Origin: a bacterium
GTDB lineage: Bacteria; Zhuqueibacterota; QNDG01; DSAB01
Assembly: GCA_016931965.1 (NCBI GenBank)
Contig: JAFGDT010000071.1
Span: 1-64,000 of the forward strand
DNA: 64,000 bases
Reading direction: 5' to 3'
A program made the translations under genes and the position numbers. The notes beneath the pieces were generated by a model. It was not told the origin of the DNA, did not search any database, and saw only the letters and a program-made list of their open reading frames with translations. Positions 18,640 through 28,386 of this stretch are shown here, piece by piece. The number at the start of each line of letters is the position of its first letter. Position 1 is the first letter of the stretch.

Positions 18640-20298
18640 TCAGTCTAAGGATTCCCACAATTTTCTCTCATCGCTGTAACGGTCATAGATCACTTCACAC
18701 TGGGTATCGATGCGCATCGTCGGCCGTTCTGCCAATGTGTAAGGCGGCCATTCTGGTTGTCCCTTTGCACCCGGTTTTCCGGTGCGTGCGAATGTGGTCC
18801 ACATGTCGGCCATGTTGTGTGATGCCTTAAAGCGCTCGGGACGGTTGCCCCCAAAGCCTCTGTTTTCTTCGCCGGGTACAGTAGGAACCTCATTGTTGAA
18901 TTTAAATGTAATGTCCATCGCATGCGGTGTGCCGAGTTCATAATCGGTACCCGGGATCTTATTTTCCGATTTATAACCGAAATTATACAGATAAGCTGGT
19001 GCTGCGTTCTGCTCCGCTTTCTTTTCGGCAATGGTGATGGATCCAAAACCGGCAAATGCCAATGAGTTGATGGCCACGAAGATATCGCTCGGGGATGCAT
19101 CCGGCCTGGTTTTCTTAAAAGTATCAACGATCCTGTTGGTATCTTTACCGAATTAGGGTTTCAACCTTTCCTGCAAGCCGGCCTCATCTAATTGAAACGC
19201 GGCCGTGTCCCCACCAGCCAGACCGAAAAAGGTGTATTCGTCTTCGTTCCATCCGACCATCAAAGGTTTCTCGCGGGATATTTCAGGCGCTGTCGGATAG
19301 AAGGGATGAATCGGCAGTGCGACACCATCCACCACAGGGCCAAATCCGCCCGGATTGGTGGAACCAATTCCGAGCGATCTGCCCGATGACGTTCGTGCGG
19401 CCAGTTGGGGCAGTTTCATCTGCATGTCGAGTAAATCAGCTGCAGGGACTTCCAGCAGTTTGCGCCAATATTTGGGAGCAATGTTGAGCTCTTTTAACAG
19501 CATCGATGTGGTCTCCGCCGCAGTCTCAGGTTCCGTCATCCGAATGCCCGGCCCGCTTTCAATCGATGCCTTGTTAAAATAAGGGGCTGCTCCAAGCATT
19601 GCATAGAGGCAGGAGGTTTTGGCACCACCGCCCGATTCTCCGAAGATCATCACATTATTCGGGTCGCCACCAAATGCCTTGATGTTATCGTGAACCCACT
19701 TGAGTCCCAGAATGATGTCCAACATCCCCATGTTGCCCGAACCTGCATAGTCTTCGCCGGCCAGTTCGTCCAGAAAGAGATAACCCAGCAGTCCCAAACG
19801 ATGGTTTGTTTGCACGACAACGACATCGAAATTTCGGGCCAGGTTGGTTCCATCCTGGGCAACACTGCCTCCTGAACCATGCGAAAAGCCACCGCCGTGG
19901 TTATAGAACATCACAGGTCGTTTTTTGTTGTCATTTTTAGGAGTCCAGATATTCAGCACCAGACAATCTTCTGCCGGTTCCGGCTCATTGATACCGTAGG
20001 TTTGATTAGGAATCTGAATGGAAGGGGGGCCGAGCTGCAACGCTTCACGAGTGCCCGTCCAGGGCTCCAGGAGTGCAGGACTGCGAAAACGGCGGTCACC
20101 CGATACCCTTCCAGCATAAGGTATGCCTTTGTAAATATTGACGCCATTTTGCCTGATGCCCCGCAGTTTTCCGTAAGCCGTTTCCACATCGACATATGGT
20201 ATGCTGTCGGAACGACAACCCGTTTTTGTCAAAATAAAAAAACCAGCGGTCGCAAGTGAAGTATGGATGATAAATTCTCGTCTGTTTAAAGAAGTCAT
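18640..20298 (-). pseudogene. Type-B carboxylesterase interrupted by an in-frame TAA
   Basis: One continuous reading frame encodes a full type-B carboxylesterase except for a single TAA at 19153-19155 (context CCC-TAA-TTC). The first part has a Tat-type signal with twin Arg (NRREF) and a lipobox-like TGC, the oxyanion motif NHGGGF and the nucleophile elbow GESGGG. The part after the stop continues without frameshift through GTPHAMDITF, which carries the expected catalytic His. The truncated product would therefore lack His and should be inactive. A sequencing error, a recent nonsense mutation or readthrough are the alternatives. The start is ATG 20298 or TTG 20301, both behind GGAGG. Confidence 0.8.
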
Positions 20299-20341
20299 CA
20301 ATGAATTCCTCCATAAGTTATCATGATAAAGAATTGGATTG

Positions 20342-21136
20342 TCAACATACCTTCACATTCCACGTAATGAAAAAGGTAACAACATCCAGCGGAATAAAAC
20401 TGCATCCTGCTAAAAACCAATTGTAATTGAGCCATTCAACAAGATACCCAAATAAAGGGGTCCAATCACCATGCCCAGATTCGAACCTGCCATGACGACG
20501 GCCAAACCCAAGCTAGCCAGTTCCGGGTTTCTTCATAATCTCGGGCGCAGCTGCAAAAGTCGCTGTGGGAACAGCACCTGCAATGATTCCAGTGAATGTC
20601 ATCAGAGCAATGATTTGCCAGCCAAGCGATGTCGTCATCACCGGAGCAAACACATACATGATGATGGAACCTACAGGAAACCAGGTTGCCCAGATACCCA
20701 TTGGTATCCCTCTTTTTTCAGCCGGGAACCACATGGAAACCGCAGCCGGTACGATCACAGACATCAGTCCCAGACCATTGCCCTCTATCACCCGACTAAA
20801 AATAAGCATTCCAGGGCTTTGGGAAACAGCCACCAGAACCGCTCCAACAGCCAGGCACGAGAGTGCGATGATACCCATGATTTTGGGTCCGAATCGTTTC
20901 AGAAAAATACCGGTCGGTAGTGCCAGTATCAGTCTGGTGAAAGCAAAAACAGAATTGAGATAGCCAGACAAGCTGAGTGACATGTCAAAATATTCCATGA
21001 TGAAACTGAGTACAGGAGAGACTTTCATCTGGTTCAATGGGGCTGCCACAGATGCTAAGACGACGACGACGAGGATAACCCAGGCGTAAGAAGGGGTTGA
21101 CGGAACAGATCTGTTTTTTTCGGGATTCTTGGTCAT
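20342..21136 (-). pseudogene. Decayed MFS transporter
   Basis: The first 207 codons encode the N-terminal half of a major facilitator transporter, with six membrane segments and the loop motif GIFLKRFGPK between helices 2 and 3, then hit TAG at 20513. The next frame continues with ELASLGLAVVMAGSNLGMVI, and after another frame change comes a recognisable MFS C-terminus (PLFGYLVEWLNYNWFLAG...) ending at 20342. Only about 260 residues of the usual 400 remain, so a central block (around helices 7-10) is deleted and at least two frame changes have occurred. Its place between the esterases and the methyltransferases suggests it imported their substrate. Confidence 0.75.
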
Positions 21137-21208
21137 ATCGGTTTTCTTTCTACGAAATTTTAAAGAGACATACGATTTTCTGCATTCCTCAGATTAAAAA
21201 GAAACGAT

Positions 21209-22555
21209 CTAATAGGTTCCGTATTCTTTGCCCACTTTCAAATAGGTGTGCACGTTTTCATTTTTGGACTGGTCGAGCACGGCACCCGGTGAAAGCCAGA
21301 ATCCACCACCCGGACCGCAGGTATCGATGAGTTTCTTAACATAATCACTCATCTCCTCGGTTGTTCCCGCTTTGAATAAGGAGACGGGTATATTGCCACC
21401 GATAGCGGCCCATCCGCCGATTTTCTTCTTAGCTTCAGCCATATCTGTTTTATCGAAGAGCCATATTGTCTTGCCGGTCGGCAATCCGGAATTGGCGATG
21501 GTGTCCAGACGCTGGTTGTATCCCCCTTCAACAAAGAGAAAAGGCACCACACCTTCCTCAATTAAGCCCGTCAGGGTGTTTTTAAGAGAGGGCCAGTAAA
21601 ATTTTTTGAAATCCTTATTGGATATAAATCCGTCGGCGCCTTTGTGCAATGGGAGCATAATAAAGGGATTACCACTGCTGTTGGATGCGTTGACGCCCAT
21701 TTCGATGGCCAGGGGTGTTATGCGTTCCACCGCATCGAGCACTTTTTGTGGCAATCGGAACAGGTCCATCATGATGCCACGTGTGCCCCGGAGGCTGTCA
21801 CCCAGATAGTCGAAGGGCGCTTTTGTGAAGCCGCCCATTGTTGCAGGTAAGCCCAGCTTACCCCGTGTGAAAGCACTCACCTGTCCGCTGGCGGCTAACC
21901 ATTCGGAGATGGCCTGTGAGACATCTGAGAGTGTTTTCAATGTTTCCTGCATCGGTGGAATACTGAAATTGATGGACATGAATGTGACAAAGGGGAGTTC
22001 GGTTGCGCTAAGCATGTTGGGCATCATGTTCCAACCCGCCATTGCACCCATGACGCGCGGAATATAGGTTCGCATTAAAAAGCCTTCAGGATTGGTGATC
22101 AAGGCATCGTACTCATCCGCTTGCATGTATTCTCCTTCCACAAATTGAAAGGATTGGGTTGGAGAAAGCGAAGCACCGGGAATGCGGTAGAGTTTGTAGC
22201 CGAATCGCTCAAAAACTTTACCCGGCATAAAGTTTGACGAAGAGCCATAATCCAAGTCAAAGTCTTCGTGGAATTTGATAATCGCCTGGGCAGCTTTATC
22301 GTAGTCATAGAACATTTCGCCTTGTGTTAAACCTGCATAATGGGCAACATAGTCACCAGCGCTCAATGTACAGGGGATGCGGTCCGGTTGTTTTAATCTG
22401 ACCACATCCGCATAGCGTTGCGCGCGCTCCTTATATTTTTTGGCGGCTTCGGGTGTTTCGAACGCCTTGTCCTCTGTTGAAATCCAATTTTTTATACGGG
22501 CATCCAACTTCTCATCAGGAGTCATTGTGTTCCAATTATCGGGTAGGGGAGACAT
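21209..22555 (-). CDS. Uroporphyrinogen-decarboxylase-family corrinoid methyltransferase
   Basis: Protein of 448 residues in the URO-D superfamily branch that moves methyl groups to or from corrinoid proteins (MtaA, CmuA and MtoA type) rather than making heme. It lies directly downstream of a corrinoid protein gene and there are no other heme genes nearby. The chosen ATG (22555) follows the corrinoid gene stop by two bases and has GGAG at good spacing. It begins MSPLPDNWN; a start at 22573 would add six residues inside the upstream gene. The C-terminus (STCGPGGGFWLSPGAVLD-like) is typical of the family. The methyl donor cannot be read from the sequence; methoxylated aromatics are a contextual guess. 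Confidence 0.83.
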   Translation of the reverse strand: MSPLPDNWNTMTPDEKLDARIKNWISTEDKAFETPEAAKKYKERAQRYADVVRLKQPDRIPCTLSAGDYVAHYAGLTQGEMFYDYDKAAQAIIKFHEDFDLDYGSSSNFMPGKVFERFGYKLYRIPGASLSPTQSFQFVEGEYMQADEYDALITNPEGFLMRTYIPRVMGAMAGWNMMPNMLSATELPFVTFMSINFSIPPMQETLKTLSDVSQAISEWLAASGQVSAFTRGKLGLPATMGGFTKAPFDYLGDSLRGTRGIMMDLFRLPQKVLDAVERITPLAIEMGVNASNSSGNPFIMLPLHKGADGFISNKDFKKFYWPSLKNTLTGLIEEGVVPFLFVEGGYNQRLDTIANSGLPTGKTIWLFDKTDMAEAKKKIGGWAAIGGNIPVSLFKAGTTEEMSDYVKKLIDTCGPGGGFWLSPGAVLDQSKNENVHTYLKVGKEYGTY

Positions 22556-22557
22556 GA

Positions 22558-23181
22558 TTAAACTCCTATCCATTGCTTGGCAAGGTTCACTGCGGCCATG
22601 GCATCTTTGCCGTATGCATCTGCCTGGGTGTATTCACGGATTTGCTCGTCAATCTGACCGCCACCGATCATAATTTTCACATCAAGGCCGGCATTTCTCA
22701 GGGCAGCCACTGTTTCTTTCATCGGATCATAGGCCAGTGTTAAGAATCCACTCAGACCGACGATTTTCGCTCCGGTCTTTTTGACGGCTTCGACAAATTT
22801 GGCGGGGGGGGCATCAACACCCAGGTCTGTGACCTCAAAACCGTTGATGTCCAGCATAAAAACGACAATGTCTTTAGCAATGTCGTGTATATCGCCTTCG
22901 ACTGTACCCATAACAACCTTTCCGAGTTTTTCAGCTTTGGCATCCTTTTCCAGGTGCGGTTTAACGATATCGGTGATCTGGTTCAGCATTTCACCCGCCA
23001 GAATGAGTTCGGGGATATAACTTTCACCGCATTCGAAACGCTTTCCGATCACGTCCATGGCTTCGCGGCATGCGTTCAGGATTTCCAGGGGAGGTGTGCC
23101 TGAATTCAGTAATTCCCGGGTGGTTTTTAATGCATCCTCCTCACGCATCTCTATAATGGCATCAATGATTTTTTTGGACAT
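22558..23181 (-). CDS. Methyltransferase cognate corrinoid protein (B12-binding)
   Basis: Small corrinoid carrier of 207 residues. It has an N-terminal helical cap (about 1-85) and a C-terminal Rossmann-like B12 domain, as in MtaC, MtbC and MtoC. The cobalt-ligating motif is DIHDIAKDIV, so the usual DxHxxG has Ala in place of Gly (codon GCT); the lower-ligand His is kept. SGFLTL and GGGQID match the conserved dimethylbenzimidazole-pocket motifs. It shuttles a methyl group between the URO-D enzyme downstream and the pterin methyltransferase upstream. A strong AAGGAG precedes the ATG. Confidence 0.9.
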   Translation of the reverse strand: MSKKIIDAIIEMREEDALKTTRELLNSGTPPLEILNACREAMDVIGKRFECGESYIPELILAGEMLNQITDIVKPHLEKDAKAEKLGKVVMGTVEGDIHDIAKDIVVFMLDINGFEVTDLGVDAPPAKFVEAVKKTGAKIVGLSGFLTLAYDPMKETVAALRNAGLDVKIMIGGGQIDEQIREYTQADAYGKDAMAAVNLAKQWIGV

Positions 23182-23254
23182 AACAGGCTCCTTAAAAATA
23201 TATTGTTCTCACGTTTTGTATTGATGATCAATGTATCCTATTTGAAATGCATGT

Positions 23255-24049
23255 CTATTCAAACAGACCTTTTCTTGATGCCTTTAAATAGTTCAGGCAG
23301 TTCTCATCAAGACCCAGCAGGAGTTCGGATGTCAAAATGGCAGCCTGGAGGTCCTGGTCAAGTGGATCCAATATGGCACAATCCAGTCCAGCCTGCATGG
23401 CAAGGATCAAAAAAGTCCGGTTAATCTGTTTTCGGGCTGGCAAACCAAATGAGATATTGCTGAGTCCTATCGAGAAATGTGCTTCGGTGTATTTGGATTT
23501 CAATGCCCGGATTGTTTCACAGGCGACCACACCACTCTGATTGGATGTGGCAACGGTCATTGCCAGTGGATCAACATAGACTTTTTCATCCGGTACGCCT
23601 GCCGCCCGGGTGGCTTTGATCACCTTCTCGATGATTTCCACTCTCTTTTCATAAGTCTCTGCGATCTTTGTTTCGTCCATCGCCAGGGCAATCACTTCAC
23701 AACCGTGTTCTGCCACAATGGGCAAGATTTTTTCAAGACGGTCCGGCTCGCCGCTGATTGAGTTGATCATCGGCGTTTTGTTCACTTTTTGTATGGCCAA
23801 TCTCAGTGCTTCCGGATTGGCGCTGTCCAGACAGAGAGGAGTATCTGTAACAGCCTGGATATTCTCGATCAACCAGATCAGATCTTCCGGCTCTCTTCCC
23901 GGATGTGTTCCGGCGTTCACATCCAGCCATGTAGAACCTGCTTCTACCTGTTTCACAGCCAGATTCTGGATGTACTCCACATTGCGATCGGCAATCGCTT
24001 CCGCCACTTTTTTTCGGGTTCCATTTATTTTTTCTCCAATGATTTTCAT
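23255..24049 (-). CDS. Methyltetrahydrofolate:corrinoid methyltransferase (MtrH/AcsE/pterin-binding family)
   Basis: TIM-barrel pterin-binding protein of 264 residues. Family motifs are WLDVNAGT, CLDSANPEAL, INSISGE, ALAMDETK and VDPLAMT, as in AcsE, the MetH methyl-folate domain and MT-II components of O-demethylases. It probably passes the methyl group from the corrinoid protein to tetrahydrofolate (or the reverse). The ribosome-binding site AGAGGAG is strong. The gene is 12 bases from the activator gene upstream and 73 bases from the corrinoid gene downstream, so one operon is likely. Confidence 0.87.
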   Translation of the reverse strand: MKIIGEKINGTRKKVAEAIADRNVEYIQNLAVKQVEAGSTWLDVNAGTHPGREPEDLIWLIENIQAVTDTPLCLDSANPEALRLAIQKVNKTPMINSISGEPDRLEKILPIVAEHGCEVIALAMDETKIAETYEKRVEIIEKVIKATRAAGVPDEKVYVDPLAMTVATSNQSGVVACETIRALKSKYTEAHFSIGLSNISFGLPARKQINRTFLILAMQAGLDCAILDPLDQDLQAAILTSELLLGLDENCLNYLKASRKGLFE

Positions 24050-24061
24050 CGAAATCTCCTC

Positions 24062-25903
24062 TTATAAATTTTTATTTTCCGGGAACAGCATTCCCCGTGC
24101 AAATTGTTCACTGAATTTCGGATGGGTGGCCAGTTCCTGGTATTGCACCTTTTCTGCAATCCGGGTGGCTCGCTGGCGGGCTTTGTTTGAAACCAGCATC
24201 CATCTGGCTCCGACCAAGGCGGCATTGCCGACCTGGCGGTAGTATGCATTGGGAAGTTTCGGGAATAAACCGATTGAAATCGCATTGTTCAGGTTGATGA
24301 AGGACCCAAAAGCGCCGGCGATGATGACCTCTTCAATGCTGTCTGCCGTGATGCCGGCCATTTCGATAAGGATATCGATTCCTCCGCTGATGGCCCCTTT
24401 CGCCAGTTGAATCTGATTCACATCCTTCTGACTGATGATGATTTCATGATGTGTTCGACTGTCTTTTGAGGGGACCAGCACAAACTCCAGTCCATTCTTA
24501 CCGATTCGAACCAGCTGGTGCTCTTTTTGGAATCGGCCATTCTTGTTAATCAATCCATTTCGAAACAGTTCTGCAACGACATCGATAATCCCGGAGCCGC
24601 AGAGACCGATCGGCGGACTGTCGCCAACCGTTTCCCATTCCACATCCGCATCGGATATACGCACTTTTTCAATGGCTCCGGAAGCGGCGCGCATACCGTC
24701 ACCGATGTGTGCCCCTTCAAAGGCCGGTCCGGAAGCGCAGGAAGCAGATGCCAGATATAATTTGTCCGGAATATGGAGAGATATTTCCGTATTGGTACCG
24801 ATATCGATGCCCAGTGTTGCTTTGCCTTTTTGATCCAGTTCTGTCGCCAACACCATGGCGATGTGGTCGGCCCCAATGAAACCGCCGATGATCGGAGGGA
24901 AATAAACATATCCGCCGGGTGTGATTTGCAGACCCAGCTCTGCAGCTCGGATACTGATCGGCTGTGTGATGGCAGGGACATAGGGTGCTTTTGAAAGCTG
25001 ATCAACGGGGAGTTCAAGCAGCAAGTGAGACATGGCTGTATTGCCGACAATGCACGCTTCTGCTACCATTTCACGCTTTAATTTTGTCTCGTTGAGTAAC
25101 TCGCTGAGAAGATGGTTTAATGCCTTGCGGACTTCATCAGCCAATATTTTTCCACCATCCCGATTGCGATGTACGTGATGCAACCTGCTCATGATATCTT
25201 CACCGTATCCAATTTGCGGATTGGGTGCACCTCTTGTCGTGATCGTTTTACCGGTGATCAGATCGACCAGGCAAGCGGCGATTTTGGTTGTCCCCAGATC
25301 GATAGCAAATCCAATTGGATTTGGCTGATCTGTTCCTATGCTCACAATCTCGTTTCCGCGTACCAGTGCGGTTATTTGCCAGTCTGCTTTACGCAATATG
25401 GGCGATATCTGTCGGATAACGTCGATGGGTGCAACAAGATTGGTCAGCCCATATTTATTTTGCAGATGATATGTCAAGCGATTGAAATCAGCCCGCAGAT
25501 CTTTCAAATTAGGAGGTTCAAGTTGGACTGGATAAGTACGGATAATCGGATCAATCTCAATGTCTGCTAAATCACTCTCTATTTGCAAACGCGGTGCTGT
25601 GATCAAAAAATCTTCCGGGATATTCACCTTCAGGTCACTGAGAGGCTCTGTACAACAGGCCAGCCGATAACCTTTTGCCCGTTCTTCGTCGGAGAGTGTC
25701 CATTTTTCGTTTACTGTCGGTTCAGAACCTTTTCCTTCTATGATGATTACCCGACATTGACCGCAGCGGCCCCCTCCTCCGCAATCGGATGCCAGACCGA
25801 TTCCGGCCCGGCGGGCAGCTTCCAGCAGATTGATACCCGCAGGAGATGTAATCCGTTTTCCTGTAGGTTGAAATACGATTTGGAAGCTTTTCTTTTTACC
25901 CAT
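24062..25903 (-). CDS. ATP-dependent reductive activator of corrinoid proteins (RACo/RamA-like, 2Fe-2S plus ASKHA)
   Basis: Enzyme of 613 residues that returns oxidised Co(II) corrinoid to the active Co(I) state. The N-terminal 2Fe-2S ferredoxin domain has C41, C47, C50 and C83 (SDCGGGGRCGQC ... RLACC). A linker leads to the ASKHA ATPase part with GFAIDLGTTKIAACLVDL and GIDIGTNTEISLH phosphate-binding loops. Length and order match RACo, OdmC and MtoD. Its presence next to a corrinoid protein and two methyltransferases completes a four-component methyl-transfer system. It starts behind AGGA and overlaps the preceding small gene by 8 bases. Confidence 0.9.
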   Translation of the reverse strand: MGKKKSFQIVFQPTGKRITSPAGINLLEAARRAGIGLASDCGGGGRCGQCRVIIIEGKGSEPTVNEKWTLSDEERAKGYRLACCTEPLSDLKVNIPEDFLITAPRLQIESDLADIEIDPIIRTYPVQLEPPNLKDLRADFNRLTYHLQNKYGLTNLVAPIDVIRQISPILRKADWQITALVRGNEIVSIGTDQPNPIGFAIDLGTTKIAACLVDLITGKTITTRGAPNPQIGYGEDIMSRLHHVHRNRDGGKILADEVRKALNHLLSELLNETKLKREMVAEACIVGNTAMSHLLLELPVDQLSKAPYVPAITQPISIRAAELGLQITPGGYVYFPPIIGGFIGADHIAMVLATELDQKGKATLGIDIGTNTEISLHIPDKLYLASASCASGPAFEGAHIGDGMRAASGAIEKVRISDADVEWETVGDSPPIGLCGSGIIDVVAELFRNGLINKNGRFQKEHQLVRIGKNGLEFVLVPSKDSRTHHEIIISQKDVNQIQLAKGAISGGIDILIEMAGITADSIEEVIIAGAFGSFINLNNAISIGLFPKLPNAYYRQVGNAALVGARWMLVSNKARQRATRIAEKVQYQELATHPKFSEQFARGMLFPENKNL

Positions 25904-26225
25904 TCACACATCCTGTCGGTTTCTTGAAATTGGTGTATCGTATTTTTTGTCCGGGGGGTACGACGACAAACTTATCGTCCCAGGGGCCGAAAATCATTTT
26001 TTTCACCAGCGTATTGGAGCCCTGAATTTCTTCTAACTGCAGATGAAAATGATTGGCCATATCTCGGGCATAGATCTTGTAACCATTCTGATCGGTTTTA
26101 TCGGTGTCGATATAAGTCAATCCATCGGGCATCAACGGCAGCATTTCTTCGATCACCGTGGCACAGGCTAAGATTTTGGTTCGTTTTGAATTGGGTAGAT
26201 GTCGCACTTGATGATTCATGCCCAT
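25896..26225 (-). CDS. Small DUF1638-like protein, possibly internally deleted
   Basis: Protein of 109 residues. The start (KILACATVIEEMLPLMPDG) resembles the N-terminus of DUF1638 proteins, which often accompany corrinoid methyltransferases. The second half (GYKIYARDMANHFHLQ ... WDDKFVVVPPG) resembles their C-terminus. The family is usually about twice as long, so the middle seems to have been lost in frame. No ribosome-binding site is obvious, but the end overlaps the activator gene by 8 bases, which suggests co-translation. The family assignment is from memory of its motifs and is tentative; the biochemical role is unknown. Confidence 0.5.
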   Translation of the reverse strand: MGMNHQVRHLPNSKRTKILACATVIEEMLPLMPDGLTYIDTDKTDQNGYKIYARDMANHFHLQLEEIQGSNTLVKKMIFGPWDDKFVVVPPGQKIRYTNFKKPTGCVNG

Positions 26226-26269
26226 TTATGATTTGATGAAATAAAAAGCGCTTTGCTAGGTAGAAAAGT

Positions 26270-27538
26270 CTACTCCGCCGACCAACGGAACATCCGCAGG
26301 CCGATCATGAAAAAGGCAATGCCGATACCGATGAGGATTCCGCTGGGAAGCAGCATTTCCCGGACCGTAAACTGTCGCCAGAGTGCGCCCTCCATAGCTA
26401 AAATCGCCCATTTGATTGGACTGAAGTGACTGATTGTGCGCATCCAGGAGGGCATGGTAAAAAGTGGAATCATGCCCCCACCCAGCATGGCGAAGATTAA
26501 AAGCACCGACCATAAACTTCCAGCGGATCGTTCTGTTTTTCCCAGAACAGACAAAAGCATCATCATACCCACAAACGCCAATGAAACGGAGAATAGGGCA
26601 ATGACCAGCATCGGTAAAGAAGCAGGTATAACATCAAATATGAAGAAAGCGATAAGTAAAATAACGATCGACATAGAGAACGTAGTCAGAAAGCAGGCCA
26701 GTGCTTTTCCTCCCAGGATTTGCATGCGACCCACAGGGCTCATTAATAAACGGATGAGCGTTCCTCTTGTTCGTTCTACCACCAATGAGATGCTAAAAGC
26801 CGCTGTGCATCCAATCAGTCCCCAAATAATTCCCTGGGGAAACGTAATCGAAAAAGAGTTTGCTGGACCTTCCCGTTGGATGACCACATCAACATTCTCG
26901 ATACGGATCGGTTCAACCCCTTGATAAACATCCTCTTCTGATGCTGTGACTTGTTGTTGAGTCGTTATCCAATCCAGATCGTTAAAAAATTGAAGCCAGC
27001 GGGATTGCTCCTCTTGATTAAATTTTGTTGACTGTGTTATCGAATCACGCGCAAGATTCAGATTTTCATTCATGATTTCTGGATCAGAAAAAAGTGTTTC
27101 GAATCGGTTTGCTGCAGATTGGGTAAGAATACCCTGGAGCATGCCTGCCTCTGCTTGTCGCGCTGGATCCACACCCAATTCAACCGTTGGCGGATCTCCC
27201 CAGAAAAAATGCTGACTGGCTTCTCCAAAACCTTTTTTAATGACTACATAGGCCGTGCTTGTGCCGCGTCGAACCAGATCCTCTGCCTCTTCCCGCGAGC
27301 AGGTTGTTACCTCGAGTGCATTGGATGAATCCAGAGCAGTGGCAAACTGGAGAGATTGTTCTGTTTGGTCCTCATCGACCACGCAGATTCCAATTTTGCT
27401 GCTGCCGCTGTCCCCTGAAAAGATTACACCAAAGAGTATAGCAATGGCAAGAGGGAAGAAAAAAGTAAAAAAGAATCCAAATTTATCTCTTAACAGAATT
27501 CGAATATCTTTTAAGGCTAGAGCCCATATCACTTTCAT
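26270..27538 (-). CDS. ABC-2 type transporter permease
   Basis: Membrane subunit of an ABC exporter, 422 residues. It has one N-terminal membrane helix (about 22-42), a large extracytoplasmic region (about 45-225) and a cluster of about five or six helices towards the C-terminus, the usual ABC-2 (DrrB/NatB/YhhJ-like) layout. The ATG overlaps the stop of the ATPase gene (ATGA), so the two subunits are made in a coupled way. The substrate is unknown; relatives export drugs, lipids or polysaccharides. Whether it serves the methyl-transfer genes downstream is unclear because only gene order links them. Confidence 0.87.
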   Translation of the reverse strand: MKVIWALALKDIRILLRDKFGFFFTFFFPLAIAILFGVIFSGDSGSSKIGICVVDEDQTEQSLQFATALDSSNALEVTTCSREEAEDLVRRGTSTAYVVIKKGFGEASQHFFWGDPPTVELGVDPARQAEAGMLQGILTQSAANRFETLFSDPEIMNENLNLARDSITQSTKFNQEEQSRWLQFFNDLDWITTQQQVTASEEDVYQGVEPIRIENVDVVIQREGPANSFSITFPQGIIWGLIGCTAAFSISLVVERTRGTLIRLLMSPVGRMQILGGKALACFLTTFSMSIVILLIAFFIFDVIPASLPMLVIALFSVSLAFVGMMMLLSVLGKTERSAGSLWSVLLIFAMLGGGMIPLFTMPSWMRTISHFSPIKWAILAMEGALWRQFTVREMLLPSGILIGIGIAFFMIGLRMFRWSAE

Positions 27539-28386
27539 GCATCATCCCTCAACTGTTTACCAGTCAGTTTTAAGAAAACACCCTCCAGGCTGGGACTTTC
27601 CATATGAAAATGACGTATGCTTCCCCGTTTCATTAATTTTTCCAGGTCTTTGACCGGTTGTCTGGTTTGAATCTTTTCTTCTCTATCTTCATATTCCGCA
27701 AGGATCGTACTTTCCCCACCGTATTTGTCTATCAGATTCTTAACTGTGTCCAGAGCCAATAGTTTTCCATGATCAAGGATACCCACATGATCACACAGCC
27801 GCTGTGCTTCTTCAATATAGTGGGTCGTGTAAAGAATCGTATGTCCTTCTTTATTTAAATGCATAATGCTTTCGAAAATGGCATTGCGGGATTGAGGATC
27901 CACTCCCACTGTGGGCTCATCCAAAAGGAGAAGGGAGGGGCTGTGGAGGAGGGCGATGGCTAAATTCAATCTTCGTTTCATACCCCCTGAATAGGTTTTG
28001 ACTCTGTCTTTTCGCCGATCAAATAAACCTGCAAAATCCAAAGTCCAGTTCACCCGTTCCTTTAATTGAAGTTTGCCGATGCCCTGCATTCTTCCAAAAA
28101 AATCGAGATTTTCCTGGCCGGTCAAATCATCATACAGGGCGAGAGCCTGGGTAGCCACTCCGATTTTAGCCCGAACGGCTCTACTTTCCGGTGATCCAAT
28201 ACTTTCCATTTCTACGTATCCCTTGTCTGGTTTTAGAATGCCGACCGCCAGATTCACAGCGGTTGTTTTTCCGGCACCATTGGGACCGAGAAGTCCGAAG
28301 ATCTCTCCTTTTCGAATTTTCAAAGTCAGATCATTGACTGCTATAATAGAATCAAACTGTTTAATTACATGATGAAAAATCAGCAT
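27535..28386 (-). CDS. ABC transporter ATP-binding subunit
   Basis: Cytoplasmic ATPase of 283 residues that powers the adjacent permease. Walker A is GPNGAGKTT, the signature is YSGGMKRRLNLA, Walker B is LLLLDEPTVGVDP, and the switch His is in YTTHYIEEA. The C-terminal ~70 residues beyond the ATPase core are of the type found in multidrug or polysaccharide exporters. It is the first gene of the pair. The upstream 184 bases to the GH9 gene show no clear promoter or terminator. Confidence 0.9.
   Translation of the reverse strand: MLIFHHVIKQFDSIIAVNDLTLKIRKGEIFGLLGPNGAGKTTAVNLAVGILKPDKGYVEMESIGSPESRAVRAKIGVATQALALYDDLTGQENLDFFGRMQGIGKLQLKERVNWTLDFAGLFDRRKDRVKTYSGGMKRRLNLAIALLHSPSLLLLDEPTVGVDPQSRNAIFESIMHLNKEGHTILYTTHYIEEAQRLCDHVGILDHGKLLALDTVKNLIDKYGGESTILAEYEDREEKIQTRQPVKDLEKLMKRGSIRHFHMESPSLEGVFLKLTGKQLRDDA

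Noticed and set aside
19153-19155. Stop codon in the esterase gene as pyrrolysine or selenocysteine recoding
   Set aside because: The codon is TAA. Pyrrolysine uses TAG and selenocysteine TGA, and esterases of this family have no need for either.
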